Assembly: GCA_002393895.1 (NCBI GenBank)
Contig: DGUE01000034.1
Location: 1-5,058 of the forward strand
DNA from: Bacteroidales bacterium UBA4318
Lineage (GTDB): Bacteria > Bacteroidota > Bacteroidia > Bacteroidales > UBA932
Reading direction: 5' to 3'
DNA: 5,058 nt
The position numbers and the translations under genes were made by a program. Position 1 is the stretch's first letter. Each line of letters begins with the position of its first letter. This document shows positions 1-3,856 of the stretch, one piece after another. The notes beneath the pieces are model-generated. The model was given only the letters and a program-made list of their open reading frames with translations, was not told where the DNA came from and made no database searches.

Positions 1-9
1 CTTCTTTGT
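1..9 (-). rRNA. rrs: Probable extreme 5' end of 16S rRNA (cut by window edge)
   Basis: Read on the minus strand, the window ends in TACAAAGAAG. In Bacteroidetes, 16S rRNA begins with a short A-rich stretch followed by GAAG and then AGTTTGATCCTGG, so these bases fit the first nine or so nucleotides with the diagnostic AGTTTGATC lying just outside the window. Nine bases alone prove nothing. The call rests on the promoter and leader that precede them at the right distance. This is inference supported by context. Confidence 0.5.
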
Positions 10-38
10 ATATTTTTTATGTTTCCAGCTTGACCCCA

Positions 39-77
39 GACGCTCTTTCTTACAATTTCCTTAGAAATTGACGCTCT
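39..77. repeat. 8-base direct repeat flanking the leader hairpin
   Basis: GACGCTCT occurs at 39-46 and again at 70-77, a 31-base offset. In the transcribed (minus) direction the motif reads AGAGCGTC. The copies bracket the 53-70 hairpin. Eight bases can recur by chance, but the arrangement inside a short AT-rich leader is notable. Confidence 0.45.
53..70 (-). other. Small perfect hairpin in the pre-16S leader
   Basis: CAATTTC (53-59) and GAAATTG (64-70) form a perfect 7-bp stem around a four-base loop. It sits about 45-60 bases before the presumed 16S 5' end and between the two copies of an 8-base direct repeat. It could serve as a protein-binding or folding element in rRNA maturation. No U-run follows it on the minus strand, so it is not a terminator. 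Confidence 0.45.
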
Positions 78-128
78 CGATCTATTTTTGTTCTCGGTAC
101 TTTTGCTTGTACTTGTTCTTCCAATATT

Positions 129-138
129 TTCAAGGAAC
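129..138 (-). promoter_or_regulatory. boxA-like antitermination motif in the rRNA leader
   Basis: The minus strand reads GTTCCTTGAA about 30-40 bases after the predicted transcription start. A GTTCTTTGA-like element at this place recurs in Bacteroidetes 16S leaders and resembles the pyrimidine-rich boxA bound by NusB/S10 in other bacteria. Similarity and position are visible here; function is inferred. Confidence 0.4.
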
Positions 139-143
139 TAAAT

Positions 144-172
144 CCGTTTAGAAAAGCCTTTTTCCGAAACGG
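144..172 (-). other. Hairpin at the start of the rRNA leader
   Basis: CCGTTT (144-149) pairs with AAACGG (167-172), and inside it GAAAA (151-155) pairs with TTTTC (160-164) around the four-base loop 156-159, with a small asymmetric internal loop between. It begins at or within a few bases of the predicted transcription start, so the leader RNA could fold immediately. It may act as a 5' stabilising or boxB-like element, but no function is proven. Confidence 0.45.
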
Positions 173-176
173 GCTG

Positions 177-207
177 CAAAGATACTCACTTTTTTGATAC
201 CTCCAAA
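177..207 (-). promoter_or_regulatory. Bacteroidetes-type promoter for the rRNA operon
   Basis: On the minus strand TTTG (plus 204-207) is followed by a 19-base spacer and TATCTTTG (plus 177-184). This is an exact match to the Bacteroidetes primary sigma factor consensus, TTTG then 19-21 bases then TAnnTTTG. Transcription should start a few bases further on, around 169-172, and run leftward out of the window. An exact match to both elements at correct spacing, with an A-tract region upstream, fits a strong stable-RNA promoter. Confidence 0.85.
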
Positions 208-208
208 C

Positions 209-234
209 TTTTTTCGCATTTTTTTTACTATTTT
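209..234 (-). promoter_or_regulatory. Phased A-tracts upstream of the rRNA promoter (UP-element-like)
   Basis: On the minus strand, A-runs occur at plus 209-214 (six), 219-226 (eight) and 231-234 (four). Their centres are about 10-11 bases apart, roughly one helical turn, and they sit directly upstream of the -33 element. A-tracts here are typical of strong stable-RNA promoters, through DNA curvature or contact with the RNA polymerase alpha subunit. That role in this organism is inferred. The region also runs almost to the start codon of the divergent gene at 243, so any promoter for that gene must share it. Confidence 0.5.
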
Positions 235-242
235 CGTAAGCT

Positions 243-800
243 ATGAATAATAACGGGGTTTCGTTGTGGAGTATCTTCGCCGTCTTTGCACGCATAGGCG
301 CCTTTACCATCGGTGGCGGCTATGCAATGATTCCCCTGATAGAGGCTGAAATGCGCCGCAAAAACTGGATCTCCGAAGAGGATATGCCAGACATCATAGT
401 GCTCGCGCAGAGCGCGCCGGGCATCCTGGCCGTGAACATGGCCATCTACTCCGGATATCGCCTCCGCGGCATCAAAGGGGCTCTTGCGGCAAGCCTCGGG
501 GCGGTTCTCCCTTCTTTTGTGATCATCCTCCTGATAGCCATGCTGTTCAGCGGAATCAAGGATAATCCCACTGTGCTCAAGATCTTCCGGGGCATACGCC
601 CCGTGGCGGTGGGGCTCATCCTCGTGCCGGCCGTCAACCTGGCCAGGAAGGGCTGCCGCAAATGGTGGGCATGGCTGGTGCTGGCGGCATCGCTGGTGGC
701 GGTAGCGTTCCTGAAGATCTCTCCCATATATATAATATTGGTAACAATAATCGCTGCGGTGGCGCTGAGTTTCGCGAAGGAGGCGCGCTCCGGGAAATGA
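243..800 (+). CDS. CHR-family (chromate-transporter-type) half-transporter, first of pair
   Basis: This 185-residue integral membrane protein belongs to the CHR (ChrA) superfamily, known for proton-driven chromate export; the real substrate here is unknown. Family signatures are visible: IGGGYAMIP at residues 23-31, QSAPG at 56-60 followed by AVN, and GIRPVAVGL at 117-125. Hydrophobic segments lie at about 78-101, 112-132, 141-157 and 160-178, with a possible N-terminal one at 10-30. The length fits the short-chain CHR class, where each protein is half of a full-length transporter. Positive charge concentrates in loops near 72-79, 106-119 and 135-140 and in the KEARSGK tail. ATG at 243 is the earliest plausible start and gives the expected N-terminus; no clear ribosome-binding site precedes it, normal for Bacteroidetes. 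The stop overlaps the start of the second CHR gene (ATGA), so the two are surely co-translated. Confidence 0.9.
   Translation: MNNNGVSLWSIFAVFARIGAFTIGGGYAMIPLIEAEMRRKNWISEEDMPDIIVLAQSAPGILAVNMAIYSGYRLRGIKGALAASLGAVLPSFVIILLIAMLFSGIKDNPTVLKIFRGIRPVAVGLILVPAVNLARKGCRKWWAWLVLAASLVAVAFLKISPIYIILVTIIAAVALSFAKEARSGK
777..783 (+). promoter_or_regulatory. Possible ribosome-binding site for the second CHR gene
   Basis: AAGGAGG lies inside the end of the first CHR gene, 13 bases before the ATG at 797. It is a strong anti-16S match but a little far away. Because it overlaps coding sequence it could be fortuitous. It does support 797 rather than the upstream in-frame ATG at 662, which would be buried in the preceding gene. 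Confidence 0.35.
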
Positions 801-1360
801 TCTATCTGCAGCTGTTCGTTACCTTCTTTGTGATCGGGCTCTTCACCTTCGGCGGAGGGGCGGCCATGCTGTCGCTGATCCAGACGCAGGTCGTGAGCAA
901 GTTCGGATGGCTCACCGAAGCCCAGTTCACTGATATCGTGGCCATCTCCCAGTGCACCCCGGGGCCCATCGGCGTGAACTGCGCCACATACACCGGCTAC
1001 GAAGTGGCCGGAGTGGCCGGATCCGCCCTTGCCACCTTCGCCCTGGTGCTGCCCTCATTCATCATCTTCTACGGGATCATCACCCTCTACAACAAATATC
1101 ACAGCACTTCGCTCTTCGGCGACGTAATGGCCGGCCTGCGCCCCGCGGTGGCGGGCCTCATCGGTGCGGCTGCGCTCATACTGATGTTCCGGGTGAACAT
1201 GGAAGGCTTCCTTCCCCAGATCAGCATTATTCCCGAGAACTTCGGCGACTGGACCGCCTGGGCCATCCTGGCAGTCACTTTCGTGGCCGCCTTCTTCTTC
1301 AAAGTCAACCCCATCCTGCTGATAGTGGCAGGAGGCATAACCGGATTATTAATCTATTGA
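797..1360 (+). CDS. CHR-family (chromate-transporter-type) half-transporter, second of pair
   Basis: This 187-residue partner of the preceding gene has the same fold signatures: FGGGAAM at residues 18-24, QCTPGPIGVN at 52-61 and GLRPAVAGL at 113-121. Hydrophobic segments lie at about 5-24, 73-97, 115-131 and 152-186. The start at 797 overlaps the previous stop (ATGA) and gives a protein that aligns with its partner from the N-terminus. An in-frame ATG at 662 would add 45 residues of non-family sequence read out of frame through the first gene. Loops that are strongly positive in the first protein are neutral or acidic here: YEVAGVAG at 68-75, and the loop at 132-151, which carries two Glu and one Asp. 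This suggests the two halves sit in the membrane in opposite orientation, as is known for paired short CHR proteins. Probable role: export of an oxyanion such as chromate or sulfate by a heterodimer. The substrate is not shown by sequence. Confidence 0.9.
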   Translation: MIYLQLFVTFFVIGLFTFGGGAAMLSLIQTQVVSKFGWLTEAQFTDIVAISQCTPGPIGVNCATYTGYEVAGVAGSALATFALVLPSFIIFYGIITLYNKYHSTSLFGDVMAGLRPAVAGLIGAAALILMFRVNMEGFLPQISIIPENFGDWTAWAILAVTFVAAFFFKVNPILLIVAGGITGLLIY

Positions 1361-1362
1361 AT

Positions 1363-3021
1363 ATGAAAAAATTAGCGATTCTAGCAATCACCCTCCTCCT
1401 GGGCAGCGGCCTGGAAGCCAAGAAGGCAGCCCCCGCCCTCAACATCATCCCCGAACCCCAGAGCGTGAGCTTCGGAAAGGGCGAATTCAAGGTGAAGGGA
1501 GCCAACTTCAACTACGATTCCTTCCTCGGCAAAAACACCGCGGAAGCCATCGCCAAGCTGGCGGACGACATCTACATTTCCACCGGCAAGGTGAGCAGCC
1601 TTGCGGTTGCCACGGGCGTCAATTACGGCTCCCCCATCGGGTCGCTCAAGGGAATCTACTTCCTGAAGGACGCCACCCTCGCCCCGGAAGAGTATAAGAT
1701 AGAGGTTGCATCCCGCGCGGTAAAGGTGACCGCGGCGGACCACAACGGATTCCTCTATGCCATCGCCACCCTCCGGCAGATGCTCCCTACCGAAGTGTTC
1801 GCAGGCCAGCAGGTGAAAGGCAGCGTCACGATTCCCTGCTGCACCATCCAGGACAAACCCCGTTTCGGCTACAGGGGCATAATGCTCGACTGCGCCCGCC
1901 ATTTCTTCCCGGTGGACGTGGTGAAGAAGTGGCTGGACGTGTGCGCGATGTACAAGATCAACCGCTTCCACTGGCATCTCACCGAAGACCAGGGCTGGCG
2001 CCTGGAGATAAAGAAGTATCCCCTCCTCACCGAGGTGGGATCCTTCCGCGCAGGCACCCAGACTACCACCGACCGCAGCAAGCATGACGGCAAGCGCTAC
2101 GGCGGATACTACACTCAGGAGCAGGTTCGCGAGGTCGTGGCCTATGCGGAGAAGCTCGGCATCACCGTCATCCCCGAACTCGACCTCCCCGGTCACATGC
2201 TGGGAGCGCTGGCGTCCTACCCCTGGCTCGGCTGCACCGGCGGCCCCTACCAGGTCTGGACCCGCTGGGGCGTGTGCGACCAGGTGCTCTGCGTGGGTAA
2301 GGAAAGCACCTTCGAATTCCTCTTCAACGTGCTGGACGAGATCTGCGAACTCTTCCCGAGCGAATACATCCACATCGGCGGCGACGAGTGCCCCAAGAAA
2401 GAGTGGGACAAGTGCCCCATCTGCCAGGCCAAGATGGATGAACTGGGGCTTGTGGCAGATGAGAAAGGCACCCGCGGCCAGAAACTGCAGAACTACGTGA
2501 CCAAGCGCGTGCAGGAGCACCTTGCCGCCAAAGGCCGCAAGATTATCGGCTGGGACGAGATCCTGGAAGGCGAGCTTGGGCCCGGTGCGACCGTAATGAG
2601 CTGGCGCGGCACCAAGGGGGGAGAAAAAGCCTCTGCAATGGGCTTCGACGTGATTATGTCCCCCACCACCTACTGCTATCTCGATTATAAGCAGGGCGTG
2701 CGGGAAGATGACCTCGCCATCGGCGCCGGCTATCCCAAGAAGAGTGACTACGATGCCAGGAACCTTTATTCCTATGAGCCTCTTGCAGGCATCCAGGCCG
2801 GAGCGGAGAAGCACATCCTGGGTGTGCAGGCAAATATGTGGACGGAGTGGATCCACAACGATCCGGAACTCTTCTACATGCTGATTCCCCGCCTCCAGGC
2901 CCTTAGCGAAGTGCAGTGGACCCAGCCCGAAAAGAGGAGCTACGAGCACCTGGAGCAGAAGCTCAAAGACAAGCATTTCAAGATAATGGAGATGCTGGGA
3001 TACAACTACAGAGCGCTGTAA
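1363..3021 (+). CDS. Exported GH20 beta-N-acetylhexosaminidase
   Basis: This 552-residue glycoside hydrolase family 20 enzyme removes terminal beta-linked GlcNAc or GalNAc by substrate-assisted catalysis. Residues 1-19 form a signal peptide (MKK, hydrophobic core, likely cut after LEA), with no lipobox cysteine, so a soluble periplasmic or secreted enzyme is expected. Residues about 27-163 are the N-terminal GH20b domain (IIPEPQSV near its start). About 166-520 form the catalytic barrel: YRGIMLD with substrate-binding Arg171, FHWHLTEDQGWR at 202-213, PELDLPGH at 271-278, the HIGGDE motif with catalytic Asp341-Glu342, GWDE at 396-399, MSWRG at 412-416, the YCYLDY tyrosines at 437-442 and NMWTEW at 491-496. 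All key residues are present. It lacks the extra C-terminal modules of many larger Bacteroides GH20 enzymes. ATG 1363 lies 2 bases after the CHR stop, so it is probably in the same transcript. Likely use: trimming host glycans, or chitin or peptidoglycan-derived sugars. Confidence 0.95.
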   Translation: MKKLAILAITLLLGSGLEAKKAAPALNIIPEPQSVSFGKGEFKVKGANFNYDSFLGKNTAEAIAKLADDIYISTGKVSSLAVATGVNYGSPIGSLKGIYFLKDATLAPEEYKIEVASRAVKVTAADHNGFLYAIATLRQMLPTEVFAGQQVKGSVTIPCCTIQDKPRFGYRGIMLDCARHFFPVDVVKKWLDVCAMYKINRFHWHLTEDQGWRLEIKKYPLLTEVGSFRAGTQTTTDRSKHDGKRYGGYYTQEQVREVVAYAEKLGITVIPELDLPGHMLGALASYPWLGCTGGPYQVWTRWGVCDQVLCVGKESTFEFLFNVLDEICELFPSEYIHIGGDECPKKEWDKCPICQAKMDELGLVADEKGTRGQKLQNYVTKRVQEHLAAKGRKIIGWDEILEGELGPGATVMSWRGTKGGEKASAMGFDVIMSPTTYCYLDYKQGVREDDLAIGAGYPKKSDYDARNLYSYEPLAGIQAGAEKHILGVQANMWTEWIHNDPELFYMLIPRLQALSEVQWTQPEKRSYEHLEQKLKDKHFKIMEMLGYNYRAL

Positions 3022-3043
3022 ACCGGTGATTCCCAATAAACCA

Positions 3044-3076
3044 GAACGCCTCTCGATATCTCATCGGGAGGCGTTC
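3044..3076. terminator. Strong hairpin between convergent genes, likely bidirectional terminator
   Basis: GAACGCCTCTCGAT (3044-3057) pairs with ATCGGGAGGCGTTC (3063-3076): fourteen pairs including one G-U, closing the five-base loop 3058-3062. It begins 22 bases after the GH20 stop. The 3' flank is only weakly T-rich on the plus strand (ACAATTCT) and moderately so on the minus strand (TGGTTTATT), so it is not a perfect intrinsic terminator in either direction. Its position between convergent genes and very stable stem make transcription end or mRNA 3' protection the natural role. Confidence 0.75.
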
Positions 3077-3101
3077 ACAATTCTAACCTAAAATTTAACC
3101 T

Positions 3102-3122
3102 ATGAAAAAACTATTCGGTTAA
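3102..3122 (+). other. Six-codon mini-ORF with a gene-like start (possible gene remnant)
   Basis: After AAAATTTAACCT comes ATGAAAAAACTATTCGGTTAA, encoding MKKLFG and ending at once, with TGA following in another frame. The AT-rich lead-in and the MKK opening look like the start of an exported Bacteroidetes protein. No continuation is seen in any frame before the convergent isomerase gene. It may be the 5' stump of a deleted gene, a tiny leader peptide, or chance. Confidence 0.25.
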
Positions 3123-3128
3123 TGAATA
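3105..3128 (-). terminator. Weak candidate terminator for the isomerase transcript
   Basis: On the minus strand TATTC (plus 3124-3128) and GAATA (plus 3112-3116) can form a 5-bp stem around a seven-base loop, followed after one G by six Ts (plus 3105-3110). It lies about 40 bases past the isomerase stop, the right place for a terminator, but the stem is short and AT-rich. The stronger 3044-3076 hairpin further on may do the work. Confidence 0.3.
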
Positions 3129-3148
3129 TTGCGAATATCGTGCCAAAC

Positions 3149-3160
3149 GTGCACGTGCAC
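3149..3160. repeat. Perfect 12-bp palindrome GTGCACGTGCAC
   Basis: GTGCACGTGCAC is identical to its own reverse complement and contains the hexamer GTGCAC twice in tandem. It sits six bases beyond the isomerase stop codon. As DNA it could bind a dimeric protein. As RNA it has no loop, so it would make a poor hairpin. No function is assigned. Confidence 0.5.
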
Positions 3161-3166
3161 AAAAAA

Positions 3167-3841
3167 TTATTCGGCTTTGATTTTAACAATTTTCACCTGG
3201 GCCACAGGGCGGTCGCGGCGGTCGGTCTCGACTGCAGCAATCTTGTCGATAACATCCAGACCCTCAACAGTTTCACCAAAAACGGTGTAGGCCCCATCCA
3301 GCTGTGCACAGGTCTGCTCGTTCTGCACGATGTAGAACTGGGAGCCGGAGGATTCCTTCATGGGATTGGCGGCATCTCCGCGGCGGGCAGCCGCAAGGGC
3401 GCCTTTCTTGTGGTGGTGAGAAGGCAGTATCTCGGCTGGGATGGTGTATCCGGGGCCGCCGGTGCCAAAGCGGTCGGCGTTTGCAGGATCCTTGGTGAGA
3501 GGGTCTCCACCCTGGATCATGAAGCCGTTGATCACGCGATGGAAGAGCAGTCCATCGTAGAAGCCGGAAAGCGCCAGCTTAGCAAAATTTGTCTTGTGCA
3601 GAGGGGTGTCTGCGTAAAGTTTGATCTTGATTGTGCCGTAGTTGGTCACAATGTCGAATACCGGCTCTTCGGCCAGGTCGGACAGTTTCTTTTCCACTTT
3701 GATAGAATCTTGTTTAACTTGTTCTACTGCAGCCTGTTCGGCAGCCTCTGCCTCTGCTGCAGCCTTTTTCTTGTTTCCGCAAGCGGTAAAGGCCAGAGCC
3801 AGAACCGCAAGGCATGTTAGATAGATGAGATATTTTTTCAT
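3167..3841 (-). CDS. Lipoprotein cyclophilin-type peptidyl-prolyl cis-trans isomerase
   Basis: This 224-residue protein catalyses cis-trans isomerisation of Xaa-Pro bonds and probably helps fold envelope proteins. Residues 1-20 form a lipoprotein signal (hydrophobic core, FTA before Cys21), followed by GNKKK and an Ala/Glu-rich, probably helical linker to about 55. The basic residues after the cysteine lack the acidic surface-export signal described for Bacteroidetes, so periplasmic-facing anchoring is inferred. The cyclophilin domain runs from about 60 to 223: FHRVINGFMIQGGDP at 100-114 holds catalytic Arg102 with Phe107, Met108 and Gln110, and GSQFYIV at 166-172 and LDGAYTVFGE at 181-190 follow. 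The position before LDG, Trp121 in human cyclophilin A, is Gln180, which predicts weak cyclosporin binding. The loop at about 115-160 is longer than in human cyclophilin A, as is common in bacterial homologues. The start at 3841 gives the full signal peptide. The gene follows the transporter stop by 15 bases, so they are probably co-transcribed. Confidence 0.93.
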   Translation of the reverse strand: MKKYLIYLTCLAVLALAFTACGNKKKAAAEAEAAEQAAVEQVKQDSIKVEKKLSDLAEEPVFDIVTNYGTIKIKLYADTPLHKTNFAKLALSGFYDGLLFHRVINGFMIQGGDPLTKDPANADRFGTGGPGYTIPAEILPSHHHKKGALAAARRGDAANPMKESSGSQFYIVQNEQTCAQLDGAYTVFGETVEGLDVIDKIAAVETDRRDRPVAQVKIVKIKAE

Positions 3842-3856
3842 TATATAAGAAAAGGA

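Larger units (their letters stand above)
10..171 (-). ncRNA. Ribosomal RNA operon leader (pre-16S 5' transcribed spacer)
   Basis: This AT-rich stretch has no credible protein gene. On the minus strand it lies between a canonical Bacteroidetes promoter (177-207) and sequence resembling the 16S 5' end. It contains a boxA-like GTTCCTTGAA near its start and the string ATAGATCGAGAGCGTCAA, both of the kind I recall from Bacteroidetes 16S leaders. Small hairpins occur at 144-172 and 53-70, and an 8-base direct repeat occurs at 39-46 and 70-77. Such leaders carry antitermination signals and the 5' arm of the RNase III processing stem around 16S; the partner arm would lie downstream of 16S, outside the window. 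An 86-codon minus-strand reading frame crosses this leader but extends back through the promoter into the divergent transporter gene, so it is not believed. The alternative is a leader of another stable RNA. Confidence 0.7.
3105..3174. repeat. Imperfect 14-base direct repeat, copies 56 bases apart
   Basis: AAAAAACTATTCGG (3105-3118) and AAAAAATTATTCGG (3161-3174) differ at one base. The second copy includes the stop codon and last codon of the isomerase gene; the first copy forms most of the MKKLFG mini-ORF. Similarity does not extend usefully beyond the 14 bases. This may be a remnant of a slippage or deletion event between short homologies, or coincidence helped by the A-runs. Confidence 0.45.

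Noticed and set aside
229..236. TATTTTCG as a -7 promoter element for the CHR operon
   Set aside because: It has one mismatch to TAnnTTTG and no TTTG at the required 19-21 base distance upstream, and it would leave almost no 5' leader before the ATG at 243.
50..310. 86-codon minus-strand open frame at the left edge
   Set aside because: It runs from inside the CHR gene through a canonical promoter and the rRNA leader. The Lys-rich product resembles nothing I know, and the promoter would lie in the middle of its coding sequence.
662..796. Upstream in-frame ATG extension of the second CHR gene
   Set aside because: The extra 45 residues are read out of frame through the first CHR gene and are not CHR-like. 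The ATG at 797 overlaps the preceding stop and starts directly at the family's N-terminus.
952..1362. N-terminal extension of the GH20 frame back to 952
   Set aside because: The extension is an Arg/His-rich out-of-frame reading of the CHR gene. The ATG at 1363 begins a normal signal peptide.
1381..3036. 551-codon open frame on the minus strand opposite the GH20 gene
   Set aside because: It is a stop-free shadow of a GC-rich gene. The plus strand shows a signal peptide and all GH20 motifs in order, while the antisense product has no recognisable motif and shares almost the whole interval.
3122..3820. 232-codon plus-strand open frame opposite the isomerase gene
   Set aside because: The minus strand carries a complete lipoprotein cyclophilin with intact active-site motifs; the plus-strand product is a shadow with no motif.
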